Below, piece after piece: positions 1 through 4,548 of a stretch of DNA of 5,016 bases. The position numbers and the translations under genes are program-made. The stretch comes from Burkholderiales bacterium (GTDB lineage Bacteria; Pseudomonadota; Gammaproteobacteria; Burkholderiales; Burkholderiaceae_C), in the NCBI GenBank assembly GCA_947448105.1, contig CANFNE010000189.1, positions 1 to 5,016 of the forward strand, given 5' to 3'. The notes under the pieces are model-generated. The model made no database searches, was not told the origin of the DNA, and saw only the letters and a program-made list of their open reading frames with translations. The first letter of the stretch is position 1, and every line of letters starts with the position of its first letter.

Positions 1-1178
1 CGCATGGGTTCGGCAATCGTCAGGGGTGACTGCGACAACTGCACTTGCGCGCCCACTTCGAGCCAGCGCACCTGGCCTTCAGGGGGCGCGGTGGAAAAAA
101 GCTGCAGGTTTTGCAAGAGCGTGTCGCAGCGCTCGGCCAGCACCGTGAACGCGGGGCCCAGTTCATCGACCGCGCGCACGGCGGCGCTGGCGGCAACTAG
201 CGCGCTCTCGCAGCGGGCCACGGCGGCTTGCCAGGGGGCGAGCGGCAGGCCTTCGGGCGTGGCGTCCAGCCAGGGGCGCATCGGCTGCGGGCCTGCGGAC
301 TCGAACAGGGCTTTGAGCGCCTGGGCGGCATCGATGGCGTCGGCTTGCAGACCCAGCCAGTCCACCAGGCCGCGCGCCGGGCCTTGGGTTTGTTCGGCCA
401 GGTCGCGGCCCAAAGACAGCATTTGGCCGGTGCTCCACTGCCGGGCAAAAAAGTGCACGCCGATGTCGTTGAGCTGGTGCGCCTCGTCAAACACCACGGT
501 GGTGACGCTGGGCAGCAACTCGGCCACGCCCGAGGCGCGCACGCCCAGGTCGGCAAAAAACAGGTGGTGGTTGACCACGACCACGTCGGCCTTCATGGCC
601 TCCTGGCGGGCCAGCTGGGTGTGGCAGTTGCGAATCTGGGGGCAGCCGCTGCCCAGGCAGTTGTCGCGGGTGGAGGTGACCAGCGGGATGATGGGCGAGC
701 GTTCGTCGAGCTCGGGCACCTCGGCAATATCGCCCAGCACGGTGGACAGGGCCCAGTCTTCCACGCGGGCCAGCAGGCGCAGGTCAGCGGGCCCCAGGTT
801 TTGCGTGGTCTGGCGCGCACCCTGCAGGCGCTGGGTGCACAAATAGCTGCTGCGCCCCTTGAGCAGCGCCAGGCGCACCGGAAAGCCAAAGGCCTTTAAG
901 AGGCGCGGAATGTCGCGCAAGAAAAGCTGCTCTTGCAATGCCTTGGTGGCGGTAGAAAACAGCACTTTCTCGCCGCCCAGCAGCGCGGGCACCACGTAGG
1001 CCAAGGTTTTGCCCACGCCCGTGCCTGCTTCCACCACCAGCACGCCACCATCTTCGATGGTGCGGGCCACCGCCAGGGCCATTTCGGTCTGGCCGGGGCG
1101 GCTGCGAAAGCCGGGCAGGCTGCGCGCCAAGGTGCCCTCGGGCGCAAACGCGGCTTGCACCGCCGACTGCAGCGTCAC
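1..1178 (-). CDS. yoaA: YoaA/DinG-family XPD-like ATP-dependent DNA helicase, N-terminal 392 residues (C-terminus off window)
   Basis: This is a superfamily 2 iron-sulfur DNA helicase. E. coli YoaA works in repair of stalled forks with the Pol III chi subunit; the same role here is inferred. Reading from GTG at 1178, the frame stays open to the window edge. Visible motifs are a Q-like GFRSRPGQTEMA (23-34), Walker A GTGVGKT (52-58), motif Ia STATKALQEQL (75-85), KGRSSYLC (107-114), four cysteines placed as in the XPD-type 4Fe-4S domain (114, 174, 179, 185; TRDNCLGSGCPQIRNC), VVNHHLFFADL (201-211) and the Walker B DEAH box VFDEAHQL (229-236). The match to YoaA is closer than to DinG proper, because YoaA also has an N-terminal FAPEG..LA...PGF stretch. 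Helicase domain 2 (motifs V and VI) should lie beyond position 1. The GTG start is chosen because it overlaps the upstream stop as GTGA and the family motif FAPEG begins ten residues later. No Shine-Dalgarno is seen, so coupling to the upstream gene is likely. Confidence 0.93.
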   Translation of the reverse strand, partial: MTLQSAVQAAFAPEGTLARSLPGFRSRPGQTEMALAVARTIEDGGVLVVEAGTGVGKTLAYVVPALLGGEKVLFSTATKALQEQLFLRDIPRLLKAFGFPVRLALLKGRSSYLCTQRLQGARQTTQNLGPADLRLLARVEDWALSTVLGDIAEVPELDERSPIIPLVTSTRDNCLGSGCPQIRNCHTQLARQEAMKADVVVVNHHLFFADLGVRASGVAELLPSVTTVVFDEAHQLNDIGVHFFARQWSTGQMLSLGRDLAEQTQGPARGLVDWLGLQADAIDAAQALKALFESAGPQPMRPWLDATPEGLPLAPWQAAVARCESALVAASAAVRAVDELGPAFTVLAERCDTLLQNLQLFSTAPPEGQVRWLEVGAQVQLSQSPLTIAEPM

Positions 1179-1903
1179 TGCGCGGGCGGCGCTGGGGGCG
1201 GCAGCGGCAAAGGCGGGGGCATTGGCACGCCAGACGCGGCGGCCTTGGCGCGCTCGGCCTCACGCTCTGCAATGCGGCGCTGGGCGTCGGCCTGCTTTTT
1301 GTCAAACGCGGCCTGGTTGGCGGCGCGCTCGTCGGCGCTGGGGCCGGTGTCCGTCTTGGGCGACGGGGCGGGCTTGGTTTGCGGCGCAGGCGCGGACTTG
1401 CTTGCGCTGGCGGAAGCGGGGCTGGGAGCGGCGGCGGCTTTCGCCGCGTGTTCGCGCTGCTTGTCTTCTTGTTCGGCACGCCTTTCACGCTGGGTCTGCT
1501 CAATGGCCACCGGGTCTATTTCGTTCTGGCGGTCGGTTTGTTGCTGCCACTTTTCTTGCAGACGCAAACGCGCGTCTTGGGCACGCTGCAGGCGGTCGGC
1601 GGCGTCGAGTGCGGCTTCTTTGCGCCGGATGTCGTGCTCCATGGTGCGGCGGCTGCGTGCCACGTCGAGCAGGCAGTTGGTGGTGAAAAAGCGCGCGTAG
1701 CAGGCGCGCTCCGCCGCGTCGAGCACCTGGGTTTGCGCCTGGCGCTGGGCTGCCAGGGCGCTGCGGGCGTCGTCCGCCGGCGCGGCTTGGGACATTGGGT
1801 CGGGCCCGGCGGGCGCTTCGGTTTGGGCGGCGGCGGCCAGTGCGCCAAGGGTGAACAGGGCGCCTGCCAGGCAGCGGGCCACGGTGGAATGCAAGGCGTT
1901 CAT
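1175..1903 (-). CDS. Unnamed secreted/periplasmic coiled-coil protein with Pro/Ala-rich tail
   Basis: Function is not recognised. The 242-residue product starts with a short basic-hydrophobic segment (residues 1-26, ending LGALAAAAQ) that reads as a Sec signal peptide with probable cleavage after the Ala run near 26. A charged, Ala/Gln/Arg/Glu-rich region (about 45-155) should form a long helix or coiled coil. Within it is a distinctive segment, CYARFFTTNCLLDVARSRR (68-86), with two cysteines nine residues apart. I recall similar small exported proteins with a C-x8-CL-x5-R segment in Burkholderiales genomes, but know no assigned role. Residues 155-190 are low-complexity Ala/Pro/Ser/Lys, a second charged helix follows (about 193-225), and the end is almost pure proline (PMPPPLPLPPPAPPAQ). 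The start ATG overlaps the zapE stop as ATGA, and its own stop overlaps the helicase start as GTGA. It therefore sits in the middle of a coupled operon although its neighbours are cytoplasmic. Confidence 0.85.
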   Translation of the reverse strand: MNALHSTVARCLAGALFTLGALAAAAQTEAPAGPDPMSQAAPADDARSALAAQRQAQTQVLDAAERACYARFFTTNCLLDVARSRRTMEHDIRRKEAALDAADRLQRAQDARLRLQEKWQQQTDRQNEIDPVAIEQTQRERRAEQEDKQREHAAKAAAAPSPASASASKSAPAPQTKPAPSPKTDTGPSADERAANQAAFDKKQADAQRRIAEREAERAKAAASGVPMPPPLPLPPPAPPAQ

Positions 1904-2997
1904 GTCAGGCGCGTGTCCACGTCGCGGCGTTCCAGCGCCAAAAACTCGGCCGACTGCATTTCGTTCAAGCGCGACACGGTGCGCGGAAATTCATGCGCCA
2001 ACGGGCCGCTGGTGTACAGCAGCTCGGGCGCCACCTGGGCTGAGACCATGAGCTTGACGCGCCGGTCATACAGCACGTCTACCAGCCAGGTAAAGCGACG
2101 CGCCTCGGAGCTGCCGTTGGCCTGCATTTGCGGCACATCGCTCAGCAGCACGGTGTGGAACTGGCTGGCGATTTCGAGGTAGTCGTTTTGCGAGCGCGGG
2201 CCGCCACACAGCTCTTTAAAGTCAAACCACACCACACCGCCGGCACGTCTGCGGGCGCGAATCTGGCGCGACTCGATCTGCAGCACCGGGCTTTCGTCGG
2301 CGCGCTCGGCCAGACTGGCAAAGGCCTGTGCCATGGACGCATCGGCCGCCGGGCCGTTGGGCACCTGGTACAAATCTAAGCGCTCCAGCGTGCGGCGGCG
2401 GTAGTCCACGCCGTTGTCCACGTTGAGCACGTCCATCTCTTGGTTGAGCAGCGCAATGGCCGGTAGCACGCGGTCGCGGTGCATGCCGCCGGGGTACAGG
2501 CCATCGGGCGGAAAGTTGGAGGTGGTGACAAAGCCCACGCCGTTGTCAAACAGCGCTTGCAGCAAGCGGTGCAAGATCATGGCGTCGGTAATGTCGGCCA
2601 CGTGGAATTCGTCAAAGCAAATGAGCTTGTAGCGCTCGGAAATGCGCTTGCCCAGCACATCGAGCGGGTTGACCGTGCCCTGCAAATCGTGCAGCTCGCG
2701 GTGCACTTCGCGCATGAATTCGTGGAAATGCAGGCGCGTTTTGCGCTTCAAGGGCACCGCTTCAAAAAAGCAGTCCATCAAAAAGCTCTTGCCCCGCCCT
2801 ACCCCGCCATACAGGTACACCCCACGCGGAATCGGCGGGCGGTTGATGAGTTTTTTGAGCGAATTGGAACGCTTGCCTTTGTAAGCGGCCCACTCGGTGG
2901 CGCAGCGGTCCAGCGCGGCGACGGCGCGCAACTGCGCCGGATCGCTGTGAAAGCCGCGCGTTTGCAGCTCTTTTTGGTAGTTTTCGAGTACGGACAT
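1900..2997 (-). CDS. zapE: Cell division protein ZapE (AFG1-like P-loop ATPase)
   Basis: ZapE is a cytoplasmic AFG1/LACE1-family AAA-like ATPase. In E. coli it interacts with FtsZ and is needed for division under stress or low oxygen. The 365-residue product, normal for this family, shows a GVYLYGGVGRGKSFLMD P-loop (59-75; Walker A GGVGRGKS at 64-71), the FHEFM segment (91-95), Walker B LICFDEFHV (125-133) followed by DITDAMIL, a sensor-1-like TTSNFPPDGLY (158-168), and the conserved C-terminal RFTWLVDVLYDRRVKLMVSA block. The ATG at 2997 (MSVLENYQKEL) is preferred over an upstream TTG at 3114, because the extra 39 residues look like untranslated leader and have no family resemblance. No good Shine-Dalgarno precedes 2997 (CCCCTCC), so initiation may be weak or nearly leaderless. 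It is the first gene of the zapE / exported protein / helicase unit, and its TGA overlaps the next ATG. Confidence 0.96.
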   Translation of the reverse strand: MSVLENYQKELQTRGFHSDPAQLRAVAALDRCATEWAAYKGKRSNSLKKLINRPPIPRGVYLYGGVGRGKSFLMDCFFEAVPLKRKTRLHFHEFMREVHRELHDLQGTVNPLDVLGKRISERYKLICFDEFHVADITDAMILHRLLQALFDNGVGFVTTSNFPPDGLYPGGMHRDRVLPAIALLNQEMDVLNVDNGVDYRRRTLERLDLYQVPNGPAADASMAQAFASLAERADESPVLQIESRQIRARRRAGGVVWFDFKELCGGPRSQNDYLEIASQFHTVLLSDVPQMQANGSSEARRFTWLVDVLYDRRVKLMVSAQVAPELLYTSGPLAHEFPRTVSRLNEMQSAEFLALERRDVDTRLT

Positions 2998-3086
2998 GGA
3001 GGGGCGTATTGTGCCCGGTGGGCGGAGGCAGCCAGGGGACTGCGGGCTAATGTCCCCCAGGGCAGGCCGCGAAAAGTGCGCTTGAT

Positions 3087-3115
3087 TTTCAATTGGTCGG
3101 CGTTTCAATTTCAAT
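3087..3115 (+). repeat. TTTCAAT direct repeats in AT-rich patch
   Basis: The heptamer TTTCAAT occurs at 3087-3093, 3103-3109 and 3109-3115. The first two copies extend to TTTCAATT and start 16 bases apart; the third starts 6 bases after the second. They lie in the upstream region of an HTH-type antidote gene, so they could be operator half-sites. A chance effect of local AT-richness is the alternative. Confidence 0.4.
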
Positions 3116-3166
3116 CAATCAGATTTCTCGCTCCAGAGGGACTAGCTGGGCGTGCTAAAAAACTTT

Positions 3167-3170
3167 AGGA
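3167..3170 (+). promoter_or_regulatory. Ribosome binding site AGGA of the antidote gene
   Basis: AGGA lies 7 bases before the ATG at 3178, a normal Shine-Dalgarno position. It supports that start codon. Confidence 0.6.
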
Positions 3171-3177
3171 TTGACGA

Positions 3178-3480
3178 ATGACCGAACTCAAGCTCCGCAC
3201 ATGGGACAGCGCCGAACACCTCAAGACTGAGGAGGACATGGCGCAGTACCTTGAGGCCTGCCTGCAAGAGGCCGGTGACGATGCGGCATTTATTGCCAAG
3301 GCATTGGGCAACATCGCTCGGGCAAAAGGCATGTCGCGGCTTTCACGCGACACAGGCATGAGCCAGGAAAGCCTTTACAACGCCCTGTCTGGCGAAGGCA
3401 ATCCGAGTTTTGCGACCATTCTTAAAGTCACCTCAGCGCTGGGTATTCGCCTGCATGCCCGAACCGCGTCTAGCGGCTAG
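3178..3480 (+). CDS. HI1420-type addiction-module antidote (HTH antitoxin), apparently without its toxin
   Basis: The 100-residue product has the hallmarks of the family named probable addiction module antidote protein (HI1420 type): an N-terminal W-D-x-A-E-H-L with x-T-E-E-D-M-A-x-Y-L-E-A (9-27), then ALGNIARAKGMSRLSRDTG (42-60), LYNALSGEGNPSFATILKV (66-84) and a final ALGIRLHAR (87-95). The middle is a Cro/C1-like helix-turn-helix, with the second helix at about 62-71. In known systems this protein neutralises a RelE/ParE-fold toxin (HI1419 type) encoded immediately upstream, often overlapping, and represses the pair. Here the upstream 180 bases contain no such gene and the next gene is divergent zapE, so it appears solitary. 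It could be a remnant, an anti-addiction protein guarding against related toxins, or a plain repressor. Its last 48 bases overlap the end of the converging HTH gene. Confidence 0.88.
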   Translation: MTELKLRTWDSAEHLKTEEDMAQYLEACLQEAGDDAAFIAKALGNIARAKGMSRLSRDTGMSQESLYNALSGEGNPSFATILKVTSALGIRLHARTASSG

Positions 3481-3831
3481 CCCGCTTTCAGCGGCCTGCA
3501 AGACGGGTGAAACCGACTTGATAGCCAGCGCCAGGCCATTGACTGGCGCGGCAACTTCAGCCACCAGAACTCGCGCATCAAGTTGCCCGCCTGTGGCGCG
3601 TGCCAGCTTCACCATGGACTCGATGGTGAGGTTGGTGTCGCCCCGGAACACCTTGCTGATGTACGCCGCACTGGTGCCCATCTTTTTAGCCAGGTCGGCA
3701 TAGCTCAGCCCCGCAGCGCGGCGCTGTTGCTCCAGGTTCAAGGCAAATTCAAGCTTTGCGCTTTCTACCCAATAGGCATCTGTTTGTTTAGCCTCGTCTA
3801 CAAAGGCCTTGAGTTTTTTACTCAGCGTCAT
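3433..3831 (-). CDS. XRE-family HTH regulator, third gene of the toxin-antitoxin run
   Basis: This 132-residue protein has a charged N-terminal helix region (1-35) and a clear XRE helix-turn-helix: GLSYADLAKKMGTSAAYISK (41-60) followed by VFRGDTNLTIESMVKLARATG (61-81). After about residue 92 the sequence has no recognisable domain, and the end is basic and low in complexity. ATG at 3831 is chosen because GAAGG stands 9 bases upstream; a TTG two codons earlier would sit too close to that site. The gene follows the HigA-like antitoxin by 33 bases on the same strand, so co-transcription with the toxin-antitoxin pair is likely. It differs from that antitoxin in sequence, so it is not a simple duplicate. 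It may be an accessory regulator or a second antitoxin. Its 3' end overlaps the converging antidote gene by 48 bases, and part of its tail may be recently acquired read-through sequence. Confidence 0.82.
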   Translation of the reverse strand: MTLSKKLKAFVDEAKQTDAYWVESAKLEFALNLEQQRRAAGLSYADLAKKMGTSAAYISKVFRGDTNLTIESMVKLARATGGQLDARVLVAEVAAPVNGLALAIKSVSPVLQAAESGLAARRGSGMQANTQR

Positions 3832-3864
3832 CTTCAAGCACCTTCAGTTGGCTGTTTCACCCTC

Positions 3865-4182
3865 TCAAGCCACCGTGCGCGGCACCAACTTAACCTCCAA
3901 ATCACAACCCACGGCCGCAGCGTACTTTTTGAGCGTTGCCAGCGATGGTGTGTGGCGGCCCGCAGATTCGAGCCTGGAGATTGCGCTTTTGGTAGTGCCC
4001 ATGCGTTCGGCCACGGCGCCCTGAGTCAGGCCCGCTTTGGTACGCGCACCCAGCATCTGGCTGGCCACCGCGTACTCCAGCTCTAGGTCGTCATAGGCCT
4101 GGCTAAAACCGGGCTGCAGGCGCGCACGCGCGATAAATTCGGTGTGGTTGTGAGGAACCGGTTTGAATTTCAAGTCAGCCAT
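3865..4182 (-). CDS. HigA-like XRE antitoxin
   Basis: This is a 105-residue Cro/C1-type DNA-binding antitoxin, inferred to bind and inhibit the toxin encoded just upstream and to repress their shared promoter. The N-terminal part (about 1-35) resembles the toxin-binding segment of such antitoxins. The helix-turn-helix is clear: MLGARTKAGLTQGAVAERMG (43-62) with recognition helix TTKSAISRLE (63-72), then the typical G.H.PSLATLKKYAAAVGCDLEVKL (75-99). This TQ..VA.RMGT....SRLE..G....PSL.TL..YA.A.G pattern is standard for antitoxins paired with RelE/Gp49 toxins. The start overlaps the toxin's 3' end by 8 bases and is preceded by a near-perfect Shine-Dalgarno (AAGGAGGT). The antitoxin should therefore be translated more strongly than the GTG-started toxin, as expected for such pairs. 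Confidence 0.92.
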   Translation of the reverse strand: MADLKFKPVPHNHTEFIARARLQPGFSQAYDDLELEYAVASQMLGARTKAGLTQGAVAERMGTTKSAISRLESAGRHTPSLATLKKYAAAVGCDLEVKLVPRTVA

Positions 4183-4501
4183 GGAGCACCTCCTTAAGAC
4201 GCTTGCGCGCCAGATTTAATTCCTTGTCGGGTGTCTGCTGCGTCTTCTTGATGAAGGCATGCAACACCACCACGCGCTTTCCAAGCAAAAAACAATAAAA
4301 CGCGCGACCGATGCCAGATCGCCCGCGTGGTCGAACCTCAAACAAGCCATCTCCAAATGCCCTTGAATGCGGCATTCGAAGGCTGGGGCCGTGTTCAGTC
4401 AAAAGCTCAATCAATCGAGCGTAGTCAGCCAACACATCCAACGGCCAGGACTGAACCTCGCTCAAGACCCGCTCATGGAAATAACTCACTTCAAAGGCCA
4501 C
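4175..4501 (-). CDS. RelE/HigB-like toxin, phage-derived Gp49 family
   Basis: This is a RelE/ParE-superfamily toxin of the Gp49 type, inferred to be a translation-dependent mRNA interferase as in HigB and RelE. The 108 residues match the family's usual length and pattern: an N-terminal strand and helix (MAFEVSYFHERVLSEVQSWP), the helix ADYARLIELLTEHGPSLRMP (25-44), the hallmark GDGLFEVRPRGRSGIGRAFY (50-69), then the strands LLGKRVVVLHAFIKKTQQTP (72-91) and a basic C-terminal helix (93-105). Basic and aromatic residues usual at the active face (R57, R61, R66, Y69, H81, K85, K86) are present, so the protein looks intact. GTG at 4501 is chosen because AGGAG stands 5 bases upstream. A TTG at 4522 in frame would lie upstream of the expected transcript start. 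The gene overlaps its antitoxin by 8 bases in the toxin-first order. Confidence 0.92.
   Translation of the reverse strand: MAFEVSYFHERVLSEVQSWPLDVLADYARLIELLTEHGPSLRMPHSRAFGDGLFEVRPRGRSGIGRAFYCFLLGKRVVVLHAFIKKTQQTPDKELNLARKRLKEVLHG
4188..4195 (-). promoter_or_regulatory. Strong ribosome binding site of the HigA-like antitoxin
   Basis: On the minus strand AAGGAGGT lies inside the last toxin codons, 5 bases before the antitoxin ATG. It is almost fully complementary to the 16S rRNA 3' end. It fixes the antitoxin start and favours antitoxin excess over toxin. Confidence 0.8.
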
Positions 4502-4506
4502 AGTCG

Positions 4507-4511
4507 CTCCT
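4507..4511 (-). promoter_or_regulatory. Ribosome binding site AGGAG deciding the toxin start
   Basis: Minus-strand AGGAG is followed by 5 bases and then GTG at 4501. This favours the GTG over the upstream in-frame TTG at 4522, which has no comparable site. Confidence 0.6.
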
Positions 4512-4519
4512 AATGTTAG
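4510..4519. promoter_or_regulatory. Candidate operator: CTAA-TG-TTAG palindrome over the -10 box
   Basis: CTAATGTTAG is an inverted repeat with 4-base arms around a 2-base centre and covers the predicted -10 element completely. Repression by the HTH antitoxin at such a site is the usual autoregulation of HigBA/RelBE-type operons. The repeat is short and could be chance. Confidence 0.35.
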
Positions 4520-4541
4520 CAAATACGCGAACTCTCATCAA
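4513..4541 (-). promoter_or_regulatory. Predicted sigma70-type promoter of the toxin-antitoxin operon
   Basis: On the minus strand TTGATG (plus 4536-4541) and TAACAT (plus 4513-4518) are separated by exactly 17 bases, each matching the sigma70 consensus at 4 of 6 positions. The start point would fall only a few bases before the toxin GTG, giving a very short leader that may lose part of the AGGAG site. The location, between the nuclease-like gene's stop and the toxin, is where an operon promoter is expected. Confidence 0.5.
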
Positions 4542-4548
4542 GTAGCCT

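Larger units (their letters stand above)
2998..3177. promoter_or_regulatory. Divergent intergenic region between zapE and orphan antidote gene
   Basis: This gap of about 180 bases should hold the control region for zapE (leftward) and the plus-strand antidote gene (rightward). On the minus strand a CACAAT element (plus positions 3008-3013) lies 10 bases before the zapE ATG. If it is a -10 box, the transcript would be almost leaderless, and no matching -35 is evident. Positions 3081-3125 are clearly AT-rich against the GC-rich surroundings and carry repeated TTTCAAT. No near-consensus rightward promoter was found. I see no intact toxin gene here, although the partner of the downstream antidote would normally occupy this place. 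Confidence 0.45.

Noticed and set aside
784..1503. Minus-strand open frame of 239 codons spanning the exported protein and helicase starts
   Set aside because: Its product is Pro/Arg-rich without motifs and is the wrong frame of the two real genes; the helicase frame alone carries Walker A, Fe-S cysteines and DEAH.
4..2182. Long plus-strand open frames (for example 4-846, 933-1700, 1379-2182)
   Set aside because: They run opposite the helicase, exported protein and zapE genes, whose minus-strand frames show clear family motifs or a coherent signal peptide and operon overlaps. The plus-strand products are low-complexity Ala/Gly/Arg sequences typical of antisense frames in GC-rich DNA.
2998..3114. 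39-residue N-terminal extension of ZapE from TTG at 3114
   Set aside because: It has no family similarity, a rare start and no ribosome binding site. The standard ZapE N-terminus begins at MSVLENYQ (2997).
2479..3168. Plus-strand frame ending just before the antidote gene, read as a possible remnant of the missing toxin (ends LAGRAKKL)
   Set aside because: Only the last few residues faintly recall the basic end of HI1419-type toxins. Most of the frame is antisense to zapE, and no toxin core is visible, so a remnant cannot be supported.
3480..3560. Terminator between the converging HTH genes
   Set aside because: No GC stem followed by a T run was found, and the two coding regions overlap, leaving no intergenic space.
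4502..4522. Upstream TTG start for the toxin
   Set aside because: The added seven residues include the Shine-Dalgarno and the -10 region, and the Gp49 family normally begins at about the GTG position.
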